Below, in pieces: positions 46,931 through 56,019 of a stretch of DNA of 64,000 nt. The DNA comes from Pedococcus sp. 5OH_020 (GTDB lineage Bacteria; Actinomycetota; Actinomycetes; Actinomycetales; Dermatophilaceae), in contig NZ_JAPYZV010000006.1 in NCBI RefSeq assembly GCF_027812955.1, positions 248,001-312,000 of the forward strand. The letters run 5' to 3'. The first letter of the stretch is position 1, and each line of letters begins with the position of its first letter. Below the pieces are notes generated by a model, which was not told where the DNA came from, did no database searches, and worked only from the letters and a program-made list of their open reading frames with translations. Both the position numbers and the translations under genes were made by a program.

Positions 46931-47290
46931 ATGCAGCGTTTCGACGAGATCGACAAGCCGTCCCTGCGCGACGACATCCCGGCCTTCCGCGCCGGTGACA
47001 CCGTGAACGTCCACGTCAAGGTCGTGGAGGGCACCCGCTCGCGCGTCCAGGTCTTCAAGGGTGTCGTGATCCGTCGGCACGGCGGAGGTGTGGGCGAGAC
47101 CTTCACCGTCCGGAAGGTCTCCTTCGGCGTCGGCGTGGAGCGGACCTTTCCGCTGCACACGCCCATCATCGACAAGATCGAGGTCGTGACCCGCGGGGAC
47201 GTGCGTCGCGCGAAGCTGTACTACCTGCGCGACCTGCGTGGCAAGGCCGCCAAGATCAAGGAGAAGCGAGAGACGACCCCGGCGAAGTAA
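46931..47290 (+). CDS. rplS: 50S ribosomal protein L19
   Basis: 119-aa L19 at the 30S/50S interface. [29 protein letters not shown] and [38 protein letters not shown] are complete. GAGAAGAAAG lies upstream. It normally sits directly after trmD; here four genes intervene and it has its own promoter. Confidence 0.96.
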   Translation: MQRFDEIDKPSLRDDIPAFRAGDTVNVHVKVVEGTRSRVQVFKGVVIRRHGGGVGETFTVRKVSFGVGVERTFPLHTPIIDKIEVVTRGDVRRAKLYYLRDLRGKAAKIKEKRETTPAK

Positions 47291-47360
47291 GGGCCGTCGT
47301 CTCTCCCCTCGGGCCTGCCGTCACGCCCGACACAGACCCGAGGGTTAGGCTCCGGATGCG

Positions 47361-48104
47361 ATGAACCACCGACCGGAACCACCCCAGCAGGACCCGGCCG
47401 CCGCGTCAGCAGTGCCTGACGCGGCGCCCGCATCTCGGCGTCCGCGACAAGGCCCTTCGTGGCTCGTGCTCGCCGGTGTCGCGCTGGTCGCCATGATGCT
47501 CGTCCGAGGGTTCCTCGTGCAGTCCTTCTACGTCCCTTCGGGGTCGATGGAGCACACCATCGAGCCGGGTGACCGGATCCTGGTGAACAAGCTCATCGGT
47601 GGGAGCAGCCTGCGCCGTGGAGACGTCGTCGTGTTCGACGGCACGACCACGTTCGCCGCTGCGGACCTCACTCCCCCGCAGGACCACGGGCTGGCGGGAA
47701 GGGTGCTCGGCCGCGCCGCCTCCCTGGTGGGCGTCGAGCTGGGTGAGCAGGACTTCGTCAAGCGGGTGGTCGGGCTCCCGGGCGACCACGTCGTCTGCTG
47801 CGACCCCGACGGCCGCCTGACCATCAACGACACCGCTGTCACAGAGCCGTACATCCACCCTGGGGACAAGCCCAGCGACCTGACGTTCGACATCACCGTG
47901 CCGCAGGGCAGGCTGTGGGTCATGGGGGACCATCGCAGTGACAGTGCCGACTCCCGGGCGCACCTCGGCGACCCAGGCGGTGGCACGGTGGGGGTCGGCG
48001 ACGTGATCGGTCGCGCGAGCCTGACGTACTGGCCGTTGTCCAGGGCAGGCGGGTTCGACACCCCGAAGGTCCTGGCCGACATCCCGAGAGCAGGAGCACG
48101 GTGA
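47361..48104 (+). CDS. lepB: Signal peptidase I (first copy)
   Basis: 247-aa type I signal peptidase that removes Sec/Tat signal peptides outside the membrane. One transmembrane helix (SWLVLAGVALVAMMLVRGFLV, about 33-53). Catalytic serine in VPSGSMEHT near 61, catalytic lysine in FVKRVVGLPGDHV near 134, C-terminal VMGDHRSDSADSR near 191. TAGGCT at 47346-47351 precedes ATG by 9 nt. The second paralogue starts in its stop codon. Confidence 0.93.
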   Translation: MNHRPEPPQQDPAAASAVPDAAPASRRPRQGPSWLVLAGVALVAMMLVRGFLVQSFYVPSGSMEHTIEPGDRILVNKLIGGSSLRRGDVVVFDGTTTFAAADLTPPQDHGLAGRVLGRAASLVGVELGEQDFVKRVVGLPGDHVVCCDPDGRLTINDTAVTEPYIHPGDKPSDLTFDITVPQGRLWVMGDHRSDSADSRAHLGDPGGGTVGVGDVIGRASLTYWPLSRAGGFDTPKVLADIPRAGAR

Positions 48105-49285
48105 GCCCCACGCCCGGTCCGGAGTCGCAGGACCGTTCGCGGGCATCCCAGGAGGCGCGGCATGCGCCCGCCGCTTCGAGCGGTCACGACCGCGCGGCCG
48201 CCGCTGAGAACGCCCGCTCCGACACCACCGCGTCTGACACCACCGCGTCTGACACCACCGCGTCTGACACCACCGCGTCTGACACCACCCCCACCCCCGC
48301 CAGTGGCCTGGCGGTGCTCGGTGCGGCCGTCAAGGAGTTCGCCATCGTCGTGGGGATGGCTCTGGTCCTCTCCTTCATCGTGAAGACGTGGCTGCTGCAG
48401 GCGTTCTACATCCCCTCCGGCTCCATGGAGGACACGCTGGTCCTGAACGACCGGGTGATCGTCAGCAAGCTCACTCCCGGCCCGCTGCAACTCAGGCGTG
48501 GGGACATCATCGTCTTCGCCGACCCGGGGGACTGGCTCGACCCGGTGCCGCAGGCGCCGCATGGCCAGGTGGCCACCATCCTCCGCGAGGCGATGACGTT
48601 CGTCGGGCTCCTGCCGGACAACTCCGAGAACCACCTCATCAAGCGGGTCATCGGGCTGCCAGGCGACCACGTGGTGTGCTGTGACGAGGGTGGCCGGATC
48701 ACGATCAACGGTGCGCCCATCAGGGAGCCGTACCTGAAACCTGGCGACGCGGCCAGCGAGCAGGACTTCGACATCACGGTGCCACGGGGCCGGGTCTGGG
48801 TCATGGGCGACCACCGCTCCAACTCCGCCGACTCACGGGCGCACGACGGCCCGGACGAGAACGGCACCCAGGGTTCCGTCGACGAAAGGCTGATCGTGGG
48901 TCGCGCGGTGGCGCTGGTCTGGCCGCTGGACCACCTCGCGTGGCTCTCGAACCCGACGTCGACCTTCGCCAGCGTCCCTCGCCCGACGGGCACCGACACC
49001 CGGCCGGGCGGACAGCCTTCGCACACGACGCCCGGACAGTCGGGAACCAGCACCCCGGTCGAACCCACCCGCTTCGGAAGCGCAGGCTGGGGCCGCACAG
49101 GGTCCGGAAACGCAGGGTCCGGAAACGCAGGGTCCGGAAACGCAGGGTCCGGAAACGCAGGTTTCGGAAGCGCAGCATGGAAGAGCACCGGGTTCAGAAC
49201 GACCGGCGACGGCATCGTGGGGGCGTTCGCGAACGCCGTAGCGGCAGGGTCGCGGCCTCCTCAGCTCTTGCCTGGGGAAGACTGA
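48101..49285 (+). CDS. lepB: Signal peptidase I (second copy) with two repeat tails
   Basis: 394-aa type I signal peptidase. A cytoplasmic N-terminal tail carries five SDTTA-type units (residues about 40-64). The transmembrane helix follows at about 84-104, then catalytic serine in IPSGSMEDT near 108, lysine in [13 protein letters not shown] near 181 and [13 protein letters not shown] near 235. After residue 300 an exported, low-complexity tail has GSGNA repeats. It overlaps the first lepB by 4 nt. The tails are unusual for LepB. Confidence 0.92.
   Translation: MSPTPGPESQDRSRASQEARHAPAASSGHDRAAAAENARSDTTASDTTASDTTASDTTASDTTPTPASGLAVLGAAVKEFAIVVGMALVLSFIVKTWLLQAFYIPSGSMEDTLVLNDRVIVSKLTPGPLQLRRGDIIVFADPGDWLDPVPQAPHGQVATILREAMTFVGLLPDNSENHLIKRVIGLPGDHVVCCDEGGRITINGAPIREPYLKPGDAASEQDFDITVPRGRVWVMGDHRSNSADSRAHDGPDENGTQGSVDERLIVGRAVALVWPLDHLAWLSNPTSTFASVPRPTGTDTRPGGQPSHTTPGQSGTSTPVEPTRFGSAGWGRTGSGNAGSGNAGSGNAGSGNAGFGSAAWKSTGFRTTGDGIVGAFANAVAAGSRPPQLLPGED
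48218..48292 (+). repeat. 15-bp tandem repeat coding SDTTA
   Basis: Five units of TCTGACACCACCGCG (first and last slightly diverged) inside the second lepB. The period is a multiple of three, so copy number can change without a frameshift. Confidence 0.9.
49100..49174 (+). repeat. 15-bp tandem repeat coding GSGNA
   Basis: Four exact units of GGGTCCGGAAACGCA (49100-49159) plus one diverged unit, in the exported C-terminal tail of the second lepB. Also frame-neutral in length. Confidence 0.9.
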
Positions 49286-49289
49286 GGGC

Positions 49290-50048
49290 ATGCCGGGGCC
49301 AGCACCACCGCAGCGAAGCCGCAAGCCGAGCCTGCGCGTCGAACGGGCGTTGCAGCGGGACGGGCACCGGATCCTGGCCGGGATGGACGAGGTCGGTCGC
49401 GGGGCACTGGCCGGTCCGGTCACCGTGGGGGTCGTGCTCATCGACGAGACGTGTCGCAGCGCGCCGACCGGCGTCAAGGACTCCAAACTGCTCACGCCTG
49501 CCGCCCGGACGGCGATGGTGCCCAAGATCAGGCGATGGGCCCTGTCGTACGCAGTCGGGCATGCCTCGCCGGCCGAGATCGACGAGGTCGGCATCATCGC
49601 GGCCCTTCGGCTCGCCGGCTGTCGCGCCCTGGCCGCCGTGGACGTCGAACCCGACCTGGTGATCCTGGACGGCAACCACGACTGGCTCACGGCTCCGGGC
49701 TCCGTCGGTCTGCTGGCGTTCGCGGACGGCTCCGAGTCCCGTACCCCACCGGTGACCACGATGATCAAGGCGGACCTCAAGTGCTCCTCGGTGGCGGCGG
49801 CCTCCGTGCTGGCCAAGGTCGAACGGGACACGCTGATGGTGGGACTGGCTCCGTCGCATCCGGTGTACGGCTGGCACGAGAACAAGGGGTATGCCGCGCC
49901 GGAACATCTCGCGGCCCTGGAGGCGTACGGCGCCACCGAGCTCCACCGTCGCTCGTGGCGGCTCCCCGGAGTGGCGGGAGATGATGGGTATGCGGTGCTG
50001 GAACAGACACTGCAGCAGGTGGATCGACCGGAGATGAGTGCGCGATGA
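49290..50048 (+). CDS. rnhB: Ribonuclease HII
   Basis: 252-aa RNase HII that removes ribonucleotides from DNA. The DEDD acidic residues appear in [14 protein letters not shown] near 31-44 and [10 protein letters not shown] near 128; [19 protein letters not shown] near 158 contributes the third. The extended C-terminus [25 protein letters not shown] is seen in actinobacteria. ATG is 4 nt after the lepB stop. Confidence 0.94.
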   Translation: MPGPAPPQRSRKPSLRVERALQRDGHRILAGMDEVGRGALAGPVTVGVVLIDETCRSAPTGVKDSKLLTPAARTAMVPKIRRWALSYAVGHASPAEIDEVGIIAALRLAGCRALAAVDVEPDLVILDGNHDWLTAPGSVGLLAFADGSESRTPPVTTMIKADLKCSSVAAASVLAKVERDTLMVGLAPSHPVYGWHENKGYAAPEHLAALEAYGATELHRRSWRLPGVAGDDGYAVLEQTLQQVDRPEMSAR

Positions 50049-50362
50049 GCTCTGAGGATCTCGAGAAGTACGAGTCGGAGATGGAGCTGCAGCTCTATCG
50101 CGAGTACCGGGACGTCGTAGGGCTGTTCTCCCATGTCGTGGAGACGGAGCGGCGGTTCTACCTGTGCAACTCCGTCGACGTGAAGGTGCGCTCGGACGGC
50201 GGTGAGGTGTACTTCGACGTGACGATGCAGGACGCCTGGGTGTGGGACATCTACCGTCCGGCTCGGTTCGCCAAGCAGGTGCGCGTGGTGACGTTCAAGG
50301 ACGTCAACGTCGAGGAGCTGGCGAAGTCCGAGCTCGAGCTGCCGAAGGGCCCCGGCTTCTAG
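50045..50362 (+). CDS. DUF2469 protein
   Basis: 105-aa actinobacteria-specific DUF2469 protein. [24 protein letters not shown] and [23 protein letters not shown] are near-invariant in the family. No function is known; it is consistently encoded between rnhB and yraN. The ATG overlaps the rnhB stop. A 210-bp gap with only short imperfect repeats follows. Confidence 0.93.
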   Translation: MSSEDLEKYESEMELQLYREYRDVVGLFSHVVETERRFYLCNSVDVKVRSDGGEVYFDVTMQDAWVWDIYRPARFAKQVRVVTFKDVNVEELAKSELELPKGPGF

Positions 50363-50572
50363 AGGTCCGAAGGACCCGGCTTCCAGATCTGGACGTGCGT
50401 GAGAACCTGGCTTCTCGACGTCCGGAGGACCTGATCTCTGGACCTGAGCTCGGCCCCTTCTTCGAGCCCGATACGGCCGGCGCCTGTCCCCACGCGCCCG
50501 CCCACGGCCGGGCCCTCCACAGGTCAGCTCCGACCCGCCTCGCACGCAGACGTCCGGCTGTTGGATCGGGGG

Positions 50573-50959
50573 ATGGCAACCGACACCGCACAGCTCAACG
50601 GTGACCCTCGACGCGCCTTGGGACAGTACGGCGAACGGCTTGCGGCCAGGTACCTGCGGGACTGCGGCCTGAGCATCCTGGACCGCAACTGGCGGTGCGC
50701 CCACGGCGAGATCGACCTCGTCGCCCGCGACGCTGACTGCCTGGTCTTCTGCGAGGTGAAGACCCGTCGCAGCGAGCGGTTCGGCGCGCCGGTGGAGGCG
50801 GTCGACCGACGCAAGGCGGCGCGACTTCGGCGGCTGGCCGCTGCCTGGCTGCAGGAGCACGAGGTGCGCCCTGGCCGGATCAGGATCGACGTGATCGGCA
50901 TTCTTCGGCCGCCCCAAGGCCCGGCGGTCGTGCGTCATCTGGTCGGAGTGGGGCCATGA
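50573..50959 (+). CDS. YraN/UPF0102 endonuclease-like protein
   Basis: 128-aa UPF0102 protein with a Holliday-junction-resolvase-like nuclease fold. GQYGERLAARYLRDCGLSILDRNWR, HGEIDLVARD (acidic) and FCEVKTRRSERFG (ExK) form the PD-(D/E)XK core. Its role is uncertain, and it is genetically linked to dprA and comM. ATG 50573 lies 6 nt after TTGGAT (leaderless-like). Confidence 0.9.
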   Translation: MATDTAQLNGDPRRALGQYGERLAARYLRDCGLSILDRNWRCAHGEIDLVARDADCLVFCEVKTRRSERFGAPVEAVDRRKAARLRRLAAAWLQEHEVRPGRIRIDVIGILRPPQGPAVVRHLVGVGP

Positions 50960-52389
50960 GCTTCGGGCAGACCAGGTCGGTCACTCTCGAAGGGCTGTCC
51001 GGCTCGGTCGTCGACGTCCAGGCACATCTGTCCGGGGGTCTTCCTGCCTTCATGCTCGGAGGGCTGCCCGACGCTGCGTGTGCCCAGTCACCGAACCGCG
51101 TCAAAGCAGCCGCCGCCAGTATCGGACGTTCCCTGGCGCAGGACCGGATCACCGTCAACCTCTCCCCGGCCTCCATCCCGAAGAACGGCAGCGGCTTCGA
51201 CCTGCCCATCGCTCTGGCGGTGGTCGCCGCACTCGGCATGGTCCCGCCTCGACGGCTCCGCGACGTGGTTCATCTCGGCGAGCTCGGGCTGGACGGCAGC
51301 GTGCGTCCGGTTCGTGGAGTTCTGCCCGCAGTCCTCTGTGCCGCCAGGGCGGGCGTCCGCGACGTCGTCGTCCCGGCCGGCAACGCGGCGGAGGCGCTGC
51401 TCGTACCCGACGTACGGATCCACGCCGTGTCGCATCTGGCCGAGCTCGTCAAGGCCTACACAGGGACCGGTGAGACGCTCTCGATCGGAGCAGGTGACGT
51501 GAAGGGCGAGCTGCCTCGGCACAGAACCGTCCCGGATCTGGCCGACGTGGTCGGGCAAGAAGAGGCAAGGACGGCTCTCGAGCTCGCCGCGGCGGGAGGC
51601 CACCACCTGTTCCTCCTAGGGCCCCCGGGATCGGGCAAGACCATGCTGGCGGAGCGGCTCGTGTCCATACTGCCCAGGCTCACGCGGGACCAGTCGATCG
51701 ACGTGCTGGCCGTGCGCTCGCTGTTGGGGGTCACCGCCGCCGAGCTGGAGGTGGAGGGTGTCGCGCCGTTCGTCGCCCCGCACCACAGTGCGACGCAGGC
51801 CGCCATCATCGGTGGGGGAAGTGGTGCGGTGCGTCCGGGCGCCATCTCGCAGGCGCACCATGGCGTCCTCTTCCTGGACGAGGCCCCGGAGTTCCGCACC
51901 GGAGCTCTCCAGGCGCTGCGTCAGCCGTTGGAGTCAGGAGCCGTCGTGGTGGCCCGGGCCCGGACGACAGTGCGGTTCCCGGCACGGTTCCAGCTGGTGA
52001 TGGCGGCCAACCCGTGCCCGTGCGGGTTGGGGTTCGGCAAAGGCATCGGGTGCAGCTGCACACCGCTGGCCAAACGGAGCTACCTGGGCAGGCTCAGCGG
52101 CCCGCTCCTGGACCGGGTCGACCTTCAGGTGCAGGTCCCGGCGGTCACCCGGTCCGCGCTGGCCGGGGAGGCCGGTGAGTCGAGTGCTGTCGTGGCGGCC
52201 AGAGTCGCGGAGGCCCGCCGCGTCCAGGGAGACCGCTGGGGGGCTGCGCCATGGGCTCTCAACAGCCAGGTGCCGGGCGGGCACCTGCGCCGCGGACGGT
52301 GGCGCCTGCCGAGCAGGGTCACCAGGGACATCGATGGTTCCCTGGACCGCGGCCAGCTCACCCTGCGTGGTTATGACCGAGTCCTGCGG
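50956..52389 (+). pseudogene. comM: comM/YifB Mg-chelatase-like ATPase, 5' part split by an integrated element
   Basis: The first 478 codons of a 511-codon ComM, an AAA+ helicase-like ATPase that aids branch migration in natural transformation. LonC-like N-terminus GGLPAFMLGGLPD, Walker A GPPGSGKTML near 223, Walker B VLFLDEAPEF near 304, and cysteine cluster ANPCPCG...CSC near 353. It reads normally to RGYDRVLRLG, where the C-terminal helix bundle should continue. Instead the frame enters the integrated element and runs on to a stop at 52728, adding about 112 unrelated residues. The true 3' end is at 60808-60909. The ATG overlaps the yraN stop. Confidence 0.92.
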
Positions 52390-52400
52390 CTGGGGAGGAC
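52381..52400 (+). other. attL (left comM/element junction)
   Basis: comM sequence GTCCTGCGGC joins element sequence TGGGGAGGAC. The shared word GCTGGG starts at 52389, with the inferred crossover dinucleotide CT at 52390-52391. Confidence 0.8.
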
Positions 52401-52415
52401 TATAGACTTGCACTT

Positions 52416-53819
52416 GTGCGAGCCATTGTCTACCTCAGAATCTCGAAGGACGCGACCGGCCTTCAGGCTGGTGTGTCCCGTCAGCGCGAGGACTGCGAGA
52501 AGCGATGTCGTGATCGCGGCTGGCCCATCGTGTCGGAACAGGCTGACAACGACATGTCTGCCAGCAGTGGCCGTCGTCGCCCCGGCTTCGAGGCCATGCT
52601 CGAAAGCCTCGAGCGCGGGGAGGCGGACGTCATCGTGGCATGGTCCCTGGACCGTCTGCAGCGGAACCGACGCGACGAGCTCAGGCTCTACGAGCTGTGC
52701 AAGTCCCGGGGAGCGGTCCTCTCGCTGATCAACGGACCTGAGCTGGACTTCACGACGGCAACGGGGGAGATGGTGGCCGACCAGCTCGGCATGGTGGCCC
52801 GATTCGAGGTGCGGATGAAGTCAGACCGGCAGGTTCGCCAGCAGGAGCAGGCCGCGGCCAACGGCCAGCGGGTAGGTGGCCGGCGCCCATTCGGTTACGA
52901 GCAAGACGGCACAACCGTCCGGCCGAGGGAGGCCGTGGCAGTCGTGGCGGGCTATGACGCACTTCTAGCAGGCGTGCCGCTCGCCCAGATCGCCCGCGAC
53001 TGGAACGCCGCGGGGCACGTCACTGGGCAGTCACGCTGGAAGGGCGAGCACAAGGGCCAGCCGTCGCCCTGGCGCGCAGACTCAGTTCGTGCGGTTCTGC
53101 GCAACCCTCGGTACGCAGGCAAGCGCGCCCACAAGGGGCAGGTCGTCGCCAACGCCATGTGGCCGGCGCTCGTGACTGAGGAAACGTGGCGGGCCGCCGT
53201 GGCGCTCCTGTCAGATCCGACGCGGAGGGCTGGACCGAGAGGCAACGCCCGCTCGCTGCTGTCGTCGCTGGCCCTCTGTGGCGTCTGCGGGTCGGCGGTT
53301 CAGTCGGGCGGCGCGGCGCGGCCGGGCGTCCGTGGGTATCGCTGTGGTGGGTCCACCGGACACTTCGCCCGGATGGCGCAGCCGGTCGATCGGTTCGTAT
53401 CTGCGGTCATGGTTGAACGACTCTCGCGCCCGGACGCGGCAGACCTTCTTGTCGACGAGAACAAGGTGGACATCGACGCGCTGCGAACTGAGGCCGTGGC
53501 CCTCCGACAGCGGCTCGACGCGCTCGCGACTGACTTCGCGGACGGCTCCCTCACCGCCTCCCAGCTCAGGACCGCTACGGCACGCGTCAGGGCGCGCCTG
53601 GGCGACGTAGAAGGCCGGATGGCAGACGCGGGCAGGGTCGACGTCCTGGGGCCGCTTGTGGCCGCTGACGATGTGCGCGCAGTCTGGGATGGGCTGAGCA
53701 TGGCACGGCGGCGCGCTGTCATTGACGCGCTCGCGACGATCCGGCTGCACCCGGTAGGACGGGGGACCAGGACGTTCAGACCGGAGACGGTGGGCATCGA
53801 TTGGAAGGGGTCAGGATGA
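52416..53819 (+). CDS. Large serine integrase
   Basis: 467-aa large serine recombinase. N-terminal resolvase domain with catalytic serine in VYLRISKD (Ser10) and WSLDRLQRN near 76-84. Recombinase domain GGRRPFGYEQDG near 153, zinc ribbon LALCGVCGSAV ... YRCGG near 286-310, and a coiled-coil segment near 347-400. It is complete and probably active. GTG 52416 follows TAGACT (52403-52408) by 7 nt, so its mRNA is probably leaderless and its -10 lies only about 12 nt inside the element. It catalyses integration into comM. Confidence 0.95.
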   Translation: MRAIVYLRISKDATGLQAGVSRQREDCEKRCRDRGWPIVSEQADNDMSASSGRRRPGFEAMLESLERGEADVIVAWSLDRLQRNRRDELRLYELCKSRGAVLSLINGPELDFTTATGEMVADQLGMVARFEVRMKSDRQVRQQEQAAANGQRVGGRRPFGYEQDGTTVRPREAVAVVAGYDALLAGVPLAQIARDWNAAGHVTGQSRWKGEHKGQPSPWRADSVRAVLRNPRYAGKRAHKGQVVANAMWPALVTEETWRAAVALLSDPTRRAGPRGNARSLLSSLALCGVCGSAVQSGGAARPGVRGYRCGGSTGHFARMAQPVDRFVSAVMVERLSRPDAADLLVDENKVDIDALRTEAVALRQRLDALATDFADGSLTASQLRTATARVRARLGDVEGRMADAGRVDVLGPLVAADDVRAVWDGLSMARRRAVIDALATIRLHPVGRGTRTFRPETVGIDWKGSG

Positions 53820-54184
53820 GTCGCCCTGACCCTTCAGCAGCGCTTTGGGAGATGCTGAGCACTGCTGCCGGTGTGGAGCCAGAGCCGCTGCTGAAGGTGA
53901 TCTGTCGGCCGTGTGGCCGGTCAATCGCGGTCGTCCATCGCACGCCACACGGGCCGCTGTGGGTCGGCTACCTCCGCAACCCGGCTGCGCAACAGTTGCA
54001 CAGCGAGGATTCCCGCATAGCCCAGTGGCTCGACCACCGCCTTATGGGCGAGTGCCGGTGTCGCGTGCCCTATCCGGCGCCCCAGCCCGGGTGGCCGGAC
54101 TCGATACCCCGGCTGCACTACGTCGACACAGACGAAGTGAAACGGGCGCTGACGAGCGGCAAGCGCCGAGTCCTGATCGGCTGA
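53816..54184 (+). CDS. Element protein downstream of integrase, unknown
   Basis: 122 aa, with cysteine pairs KVICRPCGRS near residue 27 and GECRCRVP near 80 that could bind a metal. The ATG overlaps the integrase stop (ATGA), so it is co-translated with it. A role as the recombination directionality factor is conceivable from position only. Confidence 0.7.
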   Translation: MSRPDPSAALWEMLSTAAGVEPEPLLKVICRPCGRSIAVVHRTPHGPLWVGYLRNPAAQQLHSEDSRIAQWLDHRLMGECRCRVPYPAPQPGWPDSIPRLHYVDTDEVKRALTSGKRRVLIG

Positions 54185-54222
54185 GCGCCACGGTGACCGC
54201 TTACGCGGACAACCGAGCGACC

Positions 54223-54233
54223 GCTGCTATCAT
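54223..54233 (+). promoter_or_regulatory. Extended -10 promoter for the element operon
   Basis: TGC directly precedes TATCAT (54228-54233), the TGN extended -10 form, in a 137-bp gap. It leaves a leader of about 80 nt before the gene at 54322 and probably drives the rightward run. Confidence 0.5.
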
Positions 54234-54321
54234 CTAAATCACAACTTCACCGCACTAACCGTCGCCGGGACTGCAAGCCGAACCGAGCCGCCTAGGGCAG
54301 GGTGGCCGATTCGAGGCACTC

Positions 54322-54513
54322 ATGGGCAATTCGGCCCCCCAGTCCCGAGAGCACATGCGCGAGCTGGGTCTCGTCGGTGCTAGGAGCAGGAAGATCGCCG
54401 CGGTTGAGCGGAGGATCAAGGATCTCGTCGACTCAGCGCCACCGCTGAGCGCTGAGCAGCGAGATCGCCTCGCCCTACTTCTCCAGGGTGGCGGCGCGAA
54501 TGACGCCGCCTGA
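54322..54513 (+). CDS. Small element protein, unknown
   Basis: 63 aa, basic N-terminus (MRELGLVGARSRKIAAVERRIKDLV) then an acidic helix. GAGG 6 nt upstream of ATG. It overlaps the next gene by 14 nt. It could be a small DNA-binding or regulatory protein; no motif proves it. Confidence 0.6.
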   Translation: MGNSAPQSREHMRELGLVGARSRKIAAVERRIKDLVDSAPPLSAEQRDRLALLLQGGGANDAA

Positions 54514-54850
54514 CAAGAGAATCCGCCCCGCGGGCAACGGGACGGACTCAGAGATCACGGGCGGGCGATCTGCTCACAGTGTAGCCGAGACGTCCGACTC
54601 TCTCGTGACGGCTGACGGTCGTGTCTGGACGCATCGCGAGTGGGTCGCCTACTTGGATGGCTGGCTGTCGGGCTACGTCAACGGCGAGGCGGTGGGATAC
54701 GACCGGGGATACGTCGCGTGCGACGGCGAGATCGCCACTATTCAGCGAGAGGCAGCGCGCATTGTCCACGCGATGGCGAACATTCCCGAGCGCGACCGTG
54801 CGGCTGATGAGGCCGCGGCTGAACGCCGCTCCGCGAGGTGGGCCCAGTGA
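54500..54850 (+). CDS. Element protein, unknown
   Basis: 116 aa. The central segment WTHREWVAYLDGWLSGYVNGEAVGYDRGYVACDGEIA is Tyr/Gly-rich and helical, and the C-terminus is charged. No recognised domain. It overlaps both neighbours, which supports expression. Confidence 0.65.
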   Translation: MTPPDKRIRPAGNGTDSEITGGRSAHSVAETSDSLVTADGRVWTHREWVAYLDGWLSGYVNGEAVGYDRGYVACDGEIATIQREAARIVHAMANIPERDRAADEAAAERRSARWAQ

Positions 54851-55062
54851 ATCGGCTCTATGTCTGGGGGTTGGCGGAGAACGTCAAGTACAGCCTGCTC
54901 CGTGGTCACCTGGGTGACTGGCTGAAGGCCGAGGCCATCCCCGCTCAATGGACGCCCAGGCTGCACGGATGGTGCGTGCGCACCGAGAGGGTGGGCGACC
55001 TGATCGCCAGGGCCGAGCATGCCGGCTATCAGGTGAGGATGAGGGGGGTGCTTCCCCGGTGA
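54847..55062 (+). CDS. Small element protein, unknown
   Basis: 71 aa, compact and basic (LLRGHLGDWLKAEAIPAQW ... RVGDLIARAEHAGYQVRM). The GTG overlaps the previous stop and its own stop overlaps the next GTG, both by 4 nt. No known domain. Confidence 0.65.
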   Translation: MNRLYVWGLAENVKYSLLRGHLGDWLKAEAIPAQWTPRLHGWCVRTERVGDLIARAEHAGYQVRMRGVLPR

Positions 55063-55538
55063 GCTGGCTCCGCTTCGACGACGACTTCACCGAATGGCAG
55101 GAGTGGGACCGTGCCCACGTCGAGGCCCGGTGGGCGTACATCTGCCTCGTGCAGGCGTGCTCCCGCGGGAAGTACTGGGACGGGCGCCTGCCCAAGGCCC
55201 GGGCCATCGCAGCGCTCGCCGCCCAGGTCGACGACCCACAGCAGTGCATCGAGCGGCTGGCGATCCTGTCACTCGTCCACGAGGTGCGCTCCGAGCGTGT
55301 GGTGGAGCTGCCGCGCATCCACGAGCACGTCCCTGCTCCACACATCCGTAACGCCAAGGAGCAGACCAAGATGCGCATGCGTCGCAAGCGTGCCCACGAC
55401 ACGGGCGACCACTCCCTGTGCACGTCTGGCCGGTGCTCGGAGGTGGGCTCTGTTACGCCACTTGTGACGCGTCACATCGGGACGGGACGGGACGGGACGG
55501 GAAAAGCACTCCCGCCGAACGCAGAAGGTGCGTCATGA
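55059..55538 (+). CDS. Replisome-organizer-like phage protein
   Basis: 159 aa. The N-terminus SWLRFDDDFTEWQEWDRAHVEARWAYICL has the W-x(K/R)-(L/F)DD-x-F opening of actinophage winged-helix replication or DNA-binding proteins, followed by a helical domain. The C-terminal third is basic (KMRMRRKRAHDTGDH) then low-complexity. Its 3' end contains a perfect GTGACGCGTCAC palindrome and four GACGG repeats (55464-55501), a possible origin inside the initiator gene. Function inferred from the family pattern. Confidence 0.65.
   Translation: MSWLRFDDDFTEWQEWDRAHVEARWAYICLVQACSRGKYWDGRLPKARAIAALAAQVDDPQQCIERLAILSLVHEVRSERVVELPRIHEHVPAPHIRNAKEQTKMRMRRKRAHDTGDHSLCTSGRCSEVGSVTPLVTRHIGTGRDGTGKALPPNAEGAS
55464..55501. 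repeat. Palindrome plus GACGG iterons, candidate element origin
   Basis: GTGACGCGTCAC (55464-55475) is a perfect 12-bp palindrome, followed by four tandem GACGG units from 55481 to 55500. It lies inside the 3' end of the replisome-organizer-like gene; the 5-bp period is not frame-neutral, so it is unlikely to be selected for protein sequence alone. Confidence 0.5.
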
Positions 55539-55657
55539 CGACCTCGGGGGCGGTATCGAGCCGCAACGATCTCGCCTCGCTGCACCCGCGCGTCGCACTC
55601 TCGGTCTCCCCAAGGCCGAAACCAACGGCCCTTGAAACCATCGCTAGGAGGCCCTGA
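55535..55657 (+). CDS. Very small element ORF
   Basis: 40 aa: MTTSGAVSSRNDLASLHPRV, then Pro/Arg-rich. ATG overlaps the previous stop by 4 nt and its end carries AGGAGG, the ribosome site of terS. It may be translated mainly to couple the neighbours. No function is visible. Confidence 0.4.
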   Translation: MTTSGAVSSRNDLASLHPRVALSVSPRPKPTALETIARRP

Positions 55658-56019
55658 TGGCCGAGAAGATCCCCCGACCTCCCGCCGGCTTGCGGGGCTC
55701 CGGTCGTGCCCTGTGGCGCGCTGTGCTGAACCACTACGAGCTCGATGAGCATGAGACGACCATCTTGCGGGAGGCGTGCCGCACCGCCGACAGCCTCGAC
55801 GGTTTGCAGACGCTGCTGGAGAACGAGGGGCTGATTTCGGAGTCGTCGCAGGGTTCGCGTGTGCATCCGGCGCTGGTGGAGCTGCGTCAGCAACGCATCA
55901 CGTTCGCTCGGCTCTTGACGGCGCTTCGCATCCCGGCCGGGGAGACGCCCGTCATCGGTCGCACGCAACACCGCGGCGGCCCTCGTGGCGTCTATGGCAT
56001 CACTGGCGGTGCGTCGTGA
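55657..56019 (+). CDS. P27-like phage terminase small subunit
   Basis: 120-aa small terminase (TerS) that recognises phage DNA for packaging. PRPPAGLRGSGRALWRAVLNHYELDEHETTILREACRTAD and the later VHPALVELRQQRITFARLLTALRIP match the actinophage P27-family pattern. AGGAGG lies 6 nt upstream of ATG. No large terminase follows, although TerL is the usual neighbour in complete phages, so this TerS may redirect a helper phage's packaging. Confidence 0.82.
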   Translation: MAEKIPRPPAGLRGSGRALWRAVLNHYELDEHETTILREACRTADSLDGLQTLLENEGLISESSQGSRVHPALVELRQQRITFARLLTALRIPAGETPVIGRTQHRGGPRGVYGITGGAS

